Notes under the pieces: generated by a model
Databases searched by the model: none
What the model was told of the DNA's origin: nothing
The model's input: only the letters and a program-made list of their open reading frames with translations
Part shown: in pieces, positions 1 to 12,800 of the stretch
Layout of the letters: each line of letters opens with the position of its first letter
Numbering within the stretch: the stretch's first letter is position 1
Program-made: the position numbers and the translations under genes
Assembly: GCF_963662255.1 (NCBI RefSeq)
Contig: NC_085059.1
Location: 10,077,234 to 10,141,233 of the forward strand
Direction: 5' to 3'
Length of the DNA stretch: 64,000 nt
DNA from: Cinclus cinclus
Taxonomy: Eukaryota > Chordata > Aves > Passeriformes > Cinclidae

Positions 1-285
1 TTTTAGGTTCGTGTTTTTAGCTCATTGGGTAGTTAACAAATAAAAATCCGTGTTTTGGAGTGAGAACTCTTACCCTCACCACCATCATCACCTCCCAGAA
101 GAAGAAGGGAGCTGTTGCAGCTGCTGTTAGGGACTTCATACAGGAGAGCTGCTACTGCTTCGACTCAGGACTCTATGCCAAATAAACCTGCATGACTTTG
201 ATAACCTGGACTCTTCGCTTTTGAGACTGATGTGCTTCTACAATAAACAACTTTACAGCAACCAGCAACTGTTCTTGTCTCTTTG
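1..285 (+). mobile_element. possible 3' part of an LTR, cut by the window edge
   Basis: This stretch is less AT-rich than what follows and carries two poly(A) signals, AATAAA at 181-186 and again at 242-247. Each is followed by T-rich or GT-containing sequence, as in the R-U5 part of an endogenous retrovirus LTR. The 5' part would lie outside the window, so no TG start or target-site duplication can be checked. It could also be the 3' end of an unrelated transcript. I recognise no coding content. Confidence 0.3.
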
Positions 286-644
286 AAGACCTAAACCCAT
301 TAAAATCTTAACACCTTTCTTTCCTAAAGCAGGCATATGGTAAGACCTCATATTTCCCAAGCTAAAATTCTGCCTCAACATTGTTCAAGGTGAGCTTAAA
401 TAGGGCAAGACACACACTGTTCTTACAGCTGTATTTGTTCAGGTGAACAGTTCCCAACTGCATGGGGCTACCCACTCCAGGTACTGAATGCCAGAAGACA
501 GAAAAAAGGGAAATGGGTAGAGGGAAGGATTTTATTTAAAGGTCCTCCTATTGTTAGAACAGTTGCAGTATCCAAAAGCATTATAATTAATAGCACCAAA
601 CATACAATTTTCTCTTCCTTGGTGTAAATTATATCATTGGCTGC
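286..644. other. AT-rich intergenic sequence, no gene seen
   Basis: There is no recognisable coding frame, RNA gene or repeat between the possible LTR end and the first CR1 copy. Confidence 0.5.
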
Positions 645-1573
645 TCATGGTTTAGTTGGATGCACTGTTCAGTAAGTAAAAAACAAGCTGGATGACCAGA
701 CCCAGAAAGTGGTGGCGAAATCCAGTTGGTGGTAGGTGACAAATTCTGTCCCCCCATGGCTCAGTACTAGGGCCAGTCCTATTTAACATTATTAATGATC
801 CAGAATAGGAGTTGGAGTGCAGCCTCGGGCAGTTTGCTGAGGACACCAAGCTGGGTGTGAGTGTTGATGTCCTGAAGGGCAGGAGGGCTCTGCAGAAGGC
901 TCTGGACAGGCCAGATTGATGGGCTCAGACCAGTGGTCTGAGGTTCAACAAGCCAGTGACAGGTCCTGCTCCTGGGTCATAGCAACCCCCTGCAGTGCTC
1001 CAGGCTGGACACCACCCTTGCACAAGCAATAGTGTGGCAGCAGGACCAGGGCAAGGATTGTCCCCCTGTACATGGCACTGCTGAGGGACCTTGAGTGCTA
1101 CATCCAGTTCTGGACCACTCAATTCAGGAATGTGATTAAGCTGATGGAGCAAGTCCAGAGAAGGGCAGCAGATCTGGGGAATGAACAAGGAACAGCTGAG
1201 GGGGCTGAGGGTATTCAGCATGGGGAAAAAGGAATATCAGAGGAGGTTTTATTGTTCTCTTCAGTTCCCTGAAAGATGGTGGGAACAAGGTAGTTGTCGG
1301 CCTTTTCTCCCAAATAACAAGTGATAGTACAAGAGGTAAAGAGGAAATGTTCTTAAGTGGTGCCAGGGGGAGTTTTCTGATTGGATACTACAGGTTCTTC
1401 ACTGGAAACTGGAACAGGCTCCCAAGGGCAGTGGTCACAGCACCAGTCTGCAAGAGGTCATAGAGCATTTGGAGAACCTTTTCAAGGACATGGTGGGATT
1501 CTTGGGTTGTCCTGTTCTGTACCAGGAGATGGACTTGATGATCCTTTCAACTGAGGATGTTCTATGATTCTAT
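645..1573 (+). mobile_element. CR1 LINE fragment, 3' end with part of ORF2
   Basis: This is a sense-strand, 5'-truncated CR1 retrotransposon. The sequence follows the typical avian CR1 order. First comes the end of the reverse transcriptase region: around 760-800, frameshifted codons resemble the Gly-Pro-Val-Leu-Phe-Asn stretch. Then come the blocks that read ggacaccaagctgggtg, cagaagggcagcag and ggaacaggctcccaagggca. The element ends in the short tandem octamer tail (tctatgattctat) at 1561-1573. Several frameshifts and stops make it dead. About 150-200 bp expected from the usual CR1 layout appear to be missing near 1005-1030, where ctccaggctgg runs almost directly into caatagtgtgg. Subfamily was not determined. 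Confidence 0.88.
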
Positions 1574-1583
1574 ATTAATAGGA

Positions 1584-1597
1584 TTTTTTTTTTTTTT
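1584..1597. repeat. poly-T run between two CR1 copies
   Basis: Fourteen consecutive T residues separate the tail of the upstream CR1 from the start of the next one. This may be a slippage tract or part of the older insertion site. Confidence 0.8.
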
Positions 1598-1795
1598 CAC
1601 TGACAGCTGGTTGTCCAGCACTGGAACAGGATGCCCAGAGAAGTCACCGAGTCTCCATCCCTGGATGTGTTTAAAAGACTTGTAGATGTGGAGCTTAGGG
1701 ACATGGTTTAGTGTGGGACTTGGCAGTGCTGGGTTAAAGGTTGGGTTTGATGACCTTTAAGTTCTTTTCCAACCTAGAACACTCTATGACTGTTT
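1598..1795 (+). mobile_element. short CR1 LINE 3' end, second subfamily
   Basis: This is a second sense-strand CR1 3' end of about 200 bp. It contains the characteristic block ctggaacaggatgcccagag, then a stretch ending in gtttaaaagacttgtagatg, and then ttgatgaccttt and ccaacctagaacactctatg close to the terminus. The wording of the 3' end differs from the copy at 645-1573, so it belongs to another CR1 subfamily. It is non-coding and 5'-truncated, the normal state of avian CR1 copies. Confidence 0.88.
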
Positions 1796-4700
1796 TGTAG
1801 TAACAGTGTTCAGATTTATCAGTGTTTAAGAAACAGAGGAGTGCCCTCCTCTTTCTTCTCAAGGAGCTCTACCTTTTCCTCTTTTATTTTTTTTTAAATT
1901 TCTCCCAGAGTCTTTATTAAAGAAAATAAATGTAAAGGCAGTGCCTCTAGCAGTATAACTAAAACTTTAAGGCTTGATTAAACTATGCAGACTGTCAACT
2001 GCTGCACCATAAGAGATTCTGCCACTGACATTTTATAATATGCAATGCAATCAGGGGAAAACATCCCAAAGGGAGGTTGCTTTCTCCTAAACAAGCATAA
2101 TTCATGGCAAAATTTTAAGACAAAAACAATGAGGATGACTAAAATAAATAAGACAGTTGTAACTATGAGTGAATCTTTGTAATGTTCAACCAAAAACTGA
2201 TGCTGTATTCCCAGGATAAGGCATTATACATTTATATATAAATAATGAGCTATTTGAGCACATTTGTATGTGCTACAGACAGAACTGGTATCTGGACATC
2301 TGCCTTGCTTACTAATGAGGCTAAGACACTTGAGTGAATCATGTTGCCAGGGAATTTGTTCTTGCATACATTTCTGAGACAGATTTTAAGATCTGGGTGT
2401 TTAATTCAAAAGAAGAGGTTTGTGAGGAAGGGCCAGTATGAGTAAGAGTATGAAACATGAAGTGAGAGGTGGCAAGGCCTAAGTGCCATGCAAAATGATT
2501 GTATGCTTTAATACAAATTATCCTTTCAACAGAGAGTAACATCAATTCCCTAGACAGGTCAAGGGAGAGTAAAAATGGTTCATTTATAAGAATTTGCAGA
2601 CGCTGAAAAGTGTTCACATAAAATGTCAAGAGAATATGATATGCTATCACTTAATTCAACCTTTTTTCCTATTCTTTTTGCTTTTTGTAAGTGACCCTGG
2701 GATTTGTCCATTTTTTTATAAAAAAAACCTTTGGTTAGTTGTTTTCACTGTACGCAGGTTGAAGCTTGAAACATGTTGGTTTGTATTTCATAAGAAACTA
2801 AAAGGTACCCTACAACATTTCACTTTTTTGCTTTCTGGATTTCATTTGTGCAGCTCAGGTCTGCAGCTTGCTTGGAACTAAGATCCACAGAGCATTAAGA
2901 GTGGCTCTAACAGAGGTGAGGGTGTGACACTGCCCTGAGTGAATGTTCTCACTGTCAACCAATTCTTTGTTATAGCTTTGCACAGACCAGTCTGCTACTG
3001 GATCTTCTGAATGCTGACTTTTGCATTTTTTCTGTATTATACAACTGTATTGCCCCTGGATCTCTACACAGGTTTTAAAGACTTGTCAGATAAATCAAAA
3101 AACAAAAGATTTTCTTTTTTCACTAAGACACTTTACAATAATATGAAAAGTCCTTCCTGCTAATAGAGGCTTCATATATAGGGCTCATCTTCTGTTTGTT
3201 TTTTTTCTTTTTGTTGGTATAGTAACAGAAATATACAGGTGCATCAGGATCAGCCACTCAAGAGACTTCCTTCAGCAGCATGGTAGCCTAATTCATCTGG
3301 CTTTGTGCTAGGCCTTATTAGTTTAAAAGTGAGCTGTTTTCCAGAATGAATCATACCAAGCAGAAATAGCCCTTTGGAATACTTAATCTTTCTCTCACTA
3401 ATTTTATTTAAAGATATCTCTGGTGATTCAAATTCAACTGTTCAAGTGTTTCAAACTTTGAAACTTTTGCCATATGGATTTCCCTGAGCTGTTATGTAAT
3501 TTCTTGTATGCCAAAGAACCTAAGTTATTAACATTTTTCACTTGAAGCAATTTTTTTAATGGAGTGGGAAGGATAAAGAATTGAAAGATTTAGTGCTGTT
3601 TATTTTATATTCTTTGAGAGCCACAGGATTATGTGCTATCTTGTAAATGGGCTGTGAGTTTATCTTCCCTCAAGAACAAAAATGTTGCTGGAACACTACA
3701 ACAAGAATGGATTTCAAGACTCATATCTAAATTTAGAACAGTCATTAATTGTCAGCTTCTGTGAGAATCAGTGTTTTATAATGATTGCTCATCATGAACT
3801 GCTTTTTAACCTATGTTTCCATTTTGACATTGTGTTTCTCTTTTAAGCTTTTGGAGTATCATGATTTTGGGAAAACTGGAACATTGTCCAGCTCTTGGAT
3901 GAGGATGATATCAAGAAGTGCAGCTAATATCATCTGTAACTAAACAAAACACTGTAAAAGAAAGAAAGAACAAGCTTCAAATTTCAATAGACATCACAAA
4001 TATGTTCAAATCTTAACACCTTTGTGTGCTTAATGGAATTTGTCACAGATGGAACTTTAAATGTAAACTACCCCATGTAGAGGAAGGATAAAAGAAGGTC
4101 GTCAGTATTTGGACTTGAAAGAAATTTTCAGATAGTATCTAAGTTTCTGATTATCCATGCCAATTTATTTCATTCACTGTGATCTAACAAGGGAGAAAAG
4201 TAGAAGTACAAGAAATAGATCCAAAAATACAAGTATTTTTTAAAATAGTAAATTTTATAGAAAAAAAATCTGAAACCACCTTTTCCTTTTTAGTCATAGA
4301 GGTGATCAAATTAGCGAAAATATTTCTAGTCCTTTAAAATAGCTCAGAGACTGAAAGCAATTGTATACAAAAACTTCCAGTATTTGAGATTTTAATACAT
4401 TTTAATTAACTTAAGATAATGCCTGAATAATTTCCCAGTGTTGTACAGAAAGGATTGCTAGGTAATTTTAAATCGGTACTCACTCATTCTGAAGAATAAA
4501 GTAAGAATTTGTTGCCTCCAGTTCATGATTTTTGCAAAATGTTACATGGGAGCTCGGTTATGAAATTTTTGTATTGCCATCTTTATATTTCTCTTCAGTT
4601 GCTTTTTTTCTACCGAGTTGAAATGGCATGGTCTAGTTACTCTGCTGTTTTGTGAACATTTAAAGGCAGCAATGTCCCTGAGAGGTGTAATCTCAGTATC

Positions 4701-6242
4701 CCTCCATTCATTTAATCTGCGTCCCCATGCTGCTTTCTCACTTGTTCTGACACAAGTGCTTGTAGGAGTATATGGTGCAGCTGATGATGGAACTGATCTA
4801 ATGAATTACTGGTTTTTTTAACCAGATTTGGTCCAAACCACGGCAGTTTCCAATTCATTTACTTTTCAGCTGTATAGTCTCCTGTAGAATTACTTGTTAC
4901 CCTAATTCCTTACACTTCTGTTTTTTCTGTATAAATTTTTTTCATTTGGGTGACTGGAAGTAATGAACATGTCTTAGAATTGCTAAACATGCATAATGTT
5001 TTGCCATCAGCTCTTTCATTTATTTCTCTAATGTTCAAAAATTTTCATTTTGTTAAAATGAAAAAATGGACATTTTATTGACTGAAACCCTGCATTGCAC
5101 TACACACCTTTGCTGAATTGACAAAGGAATAAGTATTTTAAAGAATATCAGTCCTTATTCTGACTTATAATGATACTGGGTATGCAAACAGGCATCTTTC
5201 ATTATTCTAAAACATAAATCCCTCCAGTATTTCTTTACAAAGAAATAGAGAGCAGAACTACTACTGTGGGTTAGTGCAGTAAATGGAATCCCAAAAGAAG
5301 GTGCTATAAAGAATGCTGATGACAGTCATTCAGGTTCTCCAAACAAACTATAGCTTTGAGATTTAGGCAAGAAATCAGGAAATAAGGTCTAGTAGGGAAT
5401 GTATACATTTAGGAAGATAGTGTGAGTCATATTGTCTCTAGTGTTTAAATATTACTTCCTTATTTTCCATCTGGCATGTTGGGGGGATGAGTGGGCGGGA
5501 GCGTGTGTGCATTCTTTAACATGTCCAAGTTAAGCTTGGTAGGTTCAAAGATTCCTTTGACAGAAAGAGAAGCATGTTGAGAGAAGAAATGGAGGGGAAC
5601 ATCCCTTCAGACAGCGAAGAAAGAGAAATAGTTTCCTTCTGTGTTCTTACACCACACTGTAAGAATGGACTTGATTAACAGAGTAAGAAAAAGTGTTGCC
5701 AGGTGTTTAAAATTTTCTTCATTGAGTTCTTGATGATGGTAGTTTATCAGAGAGTTCAGGCTGGTTTTTCTTCCAAAACAAAGGAAGAACATTTGAAGGA
5801 GAGTAAGAATGGGTAAAGAGAAAGTAAACACAGGTTAATCAAAAGGAAAGACAAAGAGGCAAGAGAACCTCACTGAAATAACAGAATTAAGTATGAGTGG
5901 CTGTAGGTGCTTTTTGTTCAAATTCAGTCTTTTAAGACACAAGGGACAGAAATAAAAAGAAAAAAGCAAATGCAGAAAGGAAATTGAGTTGAAGATACGG
6001 ATTTTTAAAAACGGTACATGAAGAATGAGGGTTTATCAATCACTACAATTTAGAGAGTAGCTAAATTTTCTGATATCCTTTGACTGCCCAGTTGTGGAGA
6101 ACTTTACTATGAATACCTTAAATTATGTTTTATTTATAGCTTCATATAGACTTAATGTCACTTATTTTAATACTGTTATGTATGACTTCTATCACAGCAT
6201 TTTTTTTTGTTTATGTAAAGAATAAAACCCCAAAGTCATGAA
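1796..6242. other. 4.4 kb AT-rich intergenic stretch, no gene seen
   Basis: All reading frames are short and unrecognised. The only structured item I could pick out is the perfect inverted repeat at 5042-5064, listed separately. No CR1, LTR or RNA gene is recognisable by eye. Ancient diverged repeats may have been missed. Confidence 0.5.
5042..5064. repeat. perfect 10-bp inverted repeat with 3-nt loop
   Basis: Arms TTTTCATTTT (5042-5051) and AAAATGAAAA (5055-5064) pair perfectly around a GTT loop. It lies in AT-rich sequence, where such palindromes are not rare, and no function is implied. Confidence 0.85.
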
Positions 6243-6338
6243 CTCTTGATTAAGGTGTCAGTTTACTTTTGAATATTAAGTGTTAATAAGCTCTTAATTG
6301 AAGTGTTAATTTGCTGCTGAATGTTAAGTGTTAAAATT
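6243..6338. repeat. two tandem 48-bp units, about 75% identical
   Basis: Unit 1 (6243-6290) and unit 2 (6291-6338) both begin with ctctt and share the core ttaagtgttaa near their ends. Hand alignment gives about 36 of 48 matches with no gap, and most differences are transitions. The motif aagtgtta recurs once more at 6366-6373, just downstream. The units abut the LTR-like block that follows and may be U3 repeats of it. Confidence 0.7.
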
Positions 6339-6893
6339 CTAAACCTTACCTTTTGTTGTCATTATTAAGTGTTAGTATCCCTTGATAAGTGAAGGCGTGT
6401 TCTGCTGATCCTGTATTTGTGTTCCTTCCCATCACCTTCTCTGTACCTGTACCCCCTTCCCTCGGGTATCACCCCTACTGCTCCCAAGAGTCTGTGTGCC
6501 CAAGGCTATATGCAAATTAGAGACATCCAGCATCAAAAGACCCCAAGGACAAGGAGCCAACGTGTAACTAAAGACTGAAAATAACATTCCTGAGCCGGAG
6601 AAGCAGTAAAGAACATCAGACCACCACCAGAACTTTCTTCAGTTTGTCGCTGTGACTGCACAGCCCCTGGATGGCATGACACCCCTAGACCAGGAGGCAG
6701 CAAGGGTTTTCCCAGGGACTCTCATGAAGCTGGAAGCCCCAGCTCTGCTAAGAGACAAAACTGTGAATTTTCCTCCTCAGCGTCATCCAGTGGGAGCAGT
6801 GGTGGTGTGCGCAACCCCTCACGCTCCCCACCCAGAGCTGATCTTTAATAAAGGTCTTTTAAGAGGAGCTGGTCTCCTGGCCCATTTCTAACT
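6339..6893 (+). mobile_element. LTR-like block with poly(A) signal
   Basis: This sequence is GC-richer than its surroundings. It carries AATAAA at 6847-6852 followed by a GT-containing stretch, giving the look of an LTR U3-R-U5 on the plus strand. An open frame of 79 codons at 6652-6891 has no recognisable domain and is likely fortuitous. I could not find a convincing TG...CA pair with a target-site duplication, so the limits are approximate. The upstream tandem units may belong to the same element. A non-LTR promoter-like sequence is the alternative. Confidence 0.42.
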
Positions 6894-9800
6894 GTCTATT
6901 GAAACTATAATATTAACACATAATTATTTTGGATTAAATATCCACTGCTTATGCTGGAGTCTAGGATTTTTCCTTTCTTTACCTTTAAGGAATTTTCTCC
7001 TACTTGTTGCCTAAGCCTGCTGTGTCTTTGAGAATTTATTCTCATAAGATTGCTTATGTGAAAGCCCATAGTTGAAATAAACATCCCTATTTACCGTGAT
7101 CCAAACAGAGCCAACAAGATTTATTTTCTTTTTAGAAAAGAGGATCTAGTTTCTTTTTCAGTTTGCTTGGATAGCTGCTTTCAGAACCTTATGTTTTAAC
7201 TGCTGAGATATGTACAGATTAGATCCAGTAGCTACAGCAGAGAGAGATTATAAACTATCATGATTACTGGTAATTTAGAATCTCTTGACCTTCATGTGTA
7301 TGGGAAGCCCATCTGCTTGGATAGGCTTTTGCCTGATAGGGGGCCTTCTCTGCCTAATTTCAGTGTCATCCCTTTTGTCATGTTAACTAAAATAAATTTC
7401 GTATGTATGCATATAATGCTGTTCAGTGGATAACAGTTTTTCTCAAATCCTGTCCTCAAAAACCTCATGTAACTTTGAATGTAATGTATGCCTCTCTGCT
7501 ACCGACTGGAGACCCATGTAGCTAAAAATGTCTTCCTAAATGCAGGCTAAGGGAGAAATTTTGACAATTACACCATCATTTCACTCTGTTAATAGCTTTA
7601 CTATTGGCTGTCCTAATGCATTAATTTAGAATGAAGCTAAACTGAATTAGTCATATCCATAAAACCTCTTAGAGTTGCACTTGTTATACTAAACTGAAGG
7701 ATTTCCAGCTGGTACAGCACCTTGTGAGGCTTTTTTGGCAGTAATGCCATATAATTTACCAATGGGTACAAAATAACACTTACTTCTAATTTGTTTTACA
7801 GGTTTTACTACAGCACTGGTAAGTGCAGCTGCTCAAGGAGGTTGGGAAAAATGCTGCTAATACAATTCATGCAAAAACACCATGTTCAGTACTTTGCTGT
7901 ACCCATTTGACATGGAAAATGGAATGTTCTTCAAATATCCTTTTATGTAATGTTTTTCTTTCCAATACATTTAGGTAAACAGTTAAAGGTAATAAACCCC
8001 TATAAAATTCCTTAAAAAAAAGTTTTAATTCTTAGAGTTGAATATATAAAACAGTGAATCAAGGAATCCACCCCTGTAATCTTGGATGGGGAATGAGTTA
8101 GTCTGAGCCATCACCCTTTAAACTGAATACATAGATTGTGAGTCTTTTCATTCAGCCTGGTCAATAAATGAATTCTGCAGTGATGAAAGCAATAAAGAGT
8201 AATCTTGGGAGTTGTATGATCTCAGGCTAGGCTTTACTCTTAAAATCCTTGAATTCTTTTTGTTCAAATACATTGTGTGGCCCGATGTTGTGTTAAGGAC
8301 ATCACAAGTCACTGTCCTTTGATGAAGGATACTTTGATAAAGACAGAGCTTTGCACAGGCTCAGACTAGAAGTTTTCAGTGCTCACATATTATGAAGAAC
8401 ATTTAAAAGTCAGTTATTATTTTCCTCAACTAAATTTTTCATTTATTCAAAGCTGGAAAAAATAAATTGTTGCCTACCAAATTTTTCTGACAGTCAATTA
8501 AAAAATAGCAGAATTGTCAACTTTAAAAGACGTGTCCTTTAAAATGTGCTCAAAAAATTTAAGTATTTTGCCGGTCTACTAAAAAGCTGAATTTAGCTAT
8601 CTTCACTTAATAAAAGAGTATCTAAAGACAATGGAGCCTAGGATCTGAGATGTAATGGGATCTAATGGGAAGCAAAATAAAAAATTTGGTGCAAATTTGC
8701 TCTGGAGATCTAGTGAACCATCTTCACTACAAAATACAATCTCTCTACCTTAGTATTCTTGGCAAGAGGTTTCCCCCCTCTCTTTCCTTTATGTGTGGTC
8801 AAACTTTGGTTATTATACTGACTGGATTAGATGTTTTATAGTATCAAATTATCAAATACAATTTGAAATATATCAAAGAGATGTATTCTTTTATAGTCTA
8901 TTAAAAAGTCTTTAAGTAGCTGCAAAATCTTGATTTCCTGGATTTCCAGGTACTTAAATAATAATTCCTATTTTGCTATAAATATTTAATACACCATATA
9001 TTTATTTTTAATTTATTTTCTTTAGTAATTGCAGCATAGAAAGTAGCCCACGGATTGTAAATTTGTTCAGTTCTTGGCATTATCTTTATTTTTTTCTAAG
9101 GAATGTTGGCATTGCCCAGCCAATTTACTTGTACATTTGCACTTGATCAAAAACCTCCCATTTTCTCTTTTCCAGAGTTTCAAATATTTTAAACATTCAA
9201 TGAAAGATAAGAACATGAGATGCTGCTTGCATTTATGGCTTACATGAAATGAAAATTTTTCAATTGAAATACAGCTCATAAGAGAGAACTTTCAAGATTA
9301 TTCCTATTCTTCCTTAGAATCTGATTAAATTCTCCATTTCAGAGTTTTTTTCCCTGAATTTACTTCAAGGAAACCTTCCAGTGTTAGAGTTCCATTATCA
9401 CTTCCTGCACACCATCTCCACTGTTTTCTCTTTTATTTCCATACATTTTATCACCTTGCTATATGTTGTTATATCTAAGAATATTAAGTCCAAAACCTTT
9501 CCTACCAGTAAATGCTTTTTTCCCTCTAAAATGGGTTCATAGCCTGAATATAACATAGTTGCATTTTACACAGCACTGAGGAGATTTCAGTGAACTTAGA
9601 TCTAGCATTTCAACCGGTTTAAATATTTTAAATATTTTTAGGAGGTTAATTTTGAAAATGCAAGGACAGAGATAAAATTCTGGCCTCATTAAATTCCATG
9701 GAAGCGTGATTTACTTCTGCAGTTTCAACTCTATGGAAACCCTCTTCTTTCCCATTCATATATTAATCAAGTTGCCCTTATGAAATCAGACCTACATGAA

Positions 9801-12800
9801 GAAAGTGCATTATGACCAGACAACTATTATTACATAATAGTTATAATTTAGTTCCACCTCTTTCTTAGTTTCACCAAAAGCTAATTTTTTGCCAGTTGAT
9901 CTGAAGTCAAAATGCGTCAGTTGGCATAGTAAAGATGTAATAAGGCACTGTTAAAAATACCTGAAAATGTCAGTTCTGAACAGAACTGAAGGCTTCCTCC
10001 TTTCACTTTCACAATATAAATAATTTGTGTTATCTAGGTCTGATGAATATTAAATTATGTACGGAGGAAATCATATCAAGAGACATCATTTGAGTGGAAG
10101 GTATGTAGGGTAAAATAATATAATATGGAGATCAGATAATACATCATTTCAATCAGGTTTGAAAGTAATAAACATGCAGGATCCAAAAGCTAGCACTTTG
10201 ACTTCTGGATCCTTGAATTTTCCACTCCTTATTTCTTATTATTTCTTGCTTCTGCTGGACACATGAAATTGCAAACATAATGTCATTCTATGGAAACATA
10301 CCTATACATTGAGAAAGATATCTACTTCATTTTTTACCTTTAGCATTCACCTTGAATTGTAAAAGGATATCAGAATACCCTCAGATTAATGTGACAAAAA
10401 TCTTACCCAAGCCAGTTATGTCCTTAAATATAACTCAGTCAATGTTGTTTTGACTTGAGTGCTACTAAGCAGATTTACTTTCCAAGGAAAGATAGTCTGG
10501 TGTGTAGTACACAGAAGGTAAGATTCTGGGGGGTTTTATCCTTGTCATGACAAATTCCTAGAGCACGATGAAATACAGTTTTCAGAACATACTTAATCCT
10601 CTGATTCAATTCTTTTGATGTGTATTATATAAATATCGTATAATATGTCACTGAAATGAAAGGATTGTTTGGTACTGTAGGGGTAAACTTTAAAATCTGC
10701 TCTGATCCTTGTCTGTGAAAATACTGTCCATATAAAAGTGGTTAACAAGAACTTCAACCTGCTTTGCGACTGCTTAAAAATCTATCTCACAAAAAGTTTA
10801 CTAGGCTTAATTACTGCTATTAAAGACTAGATGTACCTAAAATATACCTAATTCTATATTTTTGCTTGATTGCAACCCCTGTTTTCTGCTCTTCTGTTTA
10901 ACAGTTTCTCTATCCTCCTTCCACACAAATAATTTTCATTTCTTTTTTTAATTCTTTTTCACAACCTGAATAAAATTCATAATAAAATAGGAAATATTAT
11001 TAGACTTGACACTTCGAATCAAGGTTTCCATTTCTTGAAAGCATTTTTAAGGCAAAATTAATGCCCATCACATCAGTGGCATTGAACAAATAAGTCTTTA
11101 CCCAAGTCACTGGAAAGTGCTTAAGGATGCCATATGTTAGAACAAGATGTTTATTGCCTAAAAATCATCAGAGAGCTGAAAAAAAAAATGGGGGTGGGGA
11201 AGGGTGTGTTTGATTTCTTTTCTGAGAAATAACAGTACTGACTTGAAGCATGGTGTTTATGAGTTTTCTTTAAAAGTTGACATGTCCTCTGTCCAGTCAG
11301 GAAGTCTAATCCACTGTGCTGAGGAAATATCTGGGAATGGAGGGGGCTGTATTTTCTACTCTTACTCCAACCTGCATTACAGGTCTACAAAGAACATACA
11401 TCTCTGTTTCATTTTTTTTCCTGTGTGAGAAGCAGATGTTTAGAGGCTGTTTAACGTTTCATCTGATGCTGGCAAACAAGTTGTCCTACTAATGTAAGTA
11501 TGTGAAATAGAAAACATTATATCGTTACCCTGTGTCCTATCCCTTTGTAGCTTGGACCTGATAATAGATAAGCCCACTTTTTTTCCCTCTACCTTTATTT
11601 CTATGCCTCTGGCTTTATTTCCTACCTTATATTAAAGGCAGCAGTTGGGCTTATAAAGCAGAAATAAAGTATCTTTATCGAATGGAAAGGGCCTAAAATG
11701 TTTGGAAAACAAAACCTAGGAGAATGTATGAGCCTATTCTGAGGACATCAACACCCTTGCAGTATCTAAGGTCTCTAACAGTTGCTCCTTTGGCATGAAA
11801 ATACAGTCTATCCTTCCTGAATAATTAAGCTGAGAGTTGCAAAAGGAAATTCACTCTTGCAGAAAGATGTTTGACTTCTCCAGTCATGTAGTTCATGAAT
11901 GCATCATTAAGGTAATCAGTAAGGTATCATTGCAGAGTTGATCTTTAAAAACTGAAGTTGATCAGGTATTTGTTTTGAAATGTTAAAAAAATAGTGAGTT
12001 AAGTTAAATTTATTTTTGTTTTCCAATTAGGATTTTATTTTATGTTCTCTAGCTGTATCATAACACTGAATATATTAAAAAAAAGGAGGAATTACATCAA
12101 ATTGTCTTGAATAACACCACACTGGATTAAAGCAATAAAAAAGCAAAATTAGAAAACCACACAAATATAGTAATATAGTTCCTGCAGTCCAGCTTCCCTC
12201 TTCTGTTAATATTTATCCATTCACAATAAATACCAATAAAAATTATCTGTACTTTTCTTTCTGGTCACATATTTATGTGATCTTTTCAGAGCTACCAGGG
12301 TGGAGACTACATAGCTCCAGAGTCACAATGGAAAACTTGTGAATTTGCTCTCCTCTATTTCTGAGTGTTACAATACCTTCACACACTGCCATCATGTCCT
12401 ACTGCCAGAACATACTAAAGCAGTGTCATTTTTAGAGTTATTCTTGTTTCTCTTAGTACCAAGAACTGTCCTTTTGTCCATTAGTTTTATTTTAAAAACC
12501 CAAACAGGCTACTGGGAGATAATTTCATACCCCATGTGGGCCATCTGTTTCAGTGTTTAGCAATCCCTGCTGTCTTTCCTGTCCAGCTAAAGACGTTTGG
12601 GGTGTTTTTATTCTTATCTGTGTTGACAGGAAGAACAGAGTCTTTTCTTGTTTTCAAACACTTGCTGTGTATATGAAGTTTTATACTTCACCTCTTCTCC
12701 TTATATTAAACAAATTCCATTTCTTCAAACCAGACTTCTATCTTATGTTTCCAGGTTGCTCATTATTCTTGCATTCCCTGGATTTTTCTCCAGTCCTTTT

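Noticed and set aside
1072..1272. Plus-strand 66-codon frame
   Set aside because: It is a relic of CR1 ORF2 and 3' sequence, not a host gene.
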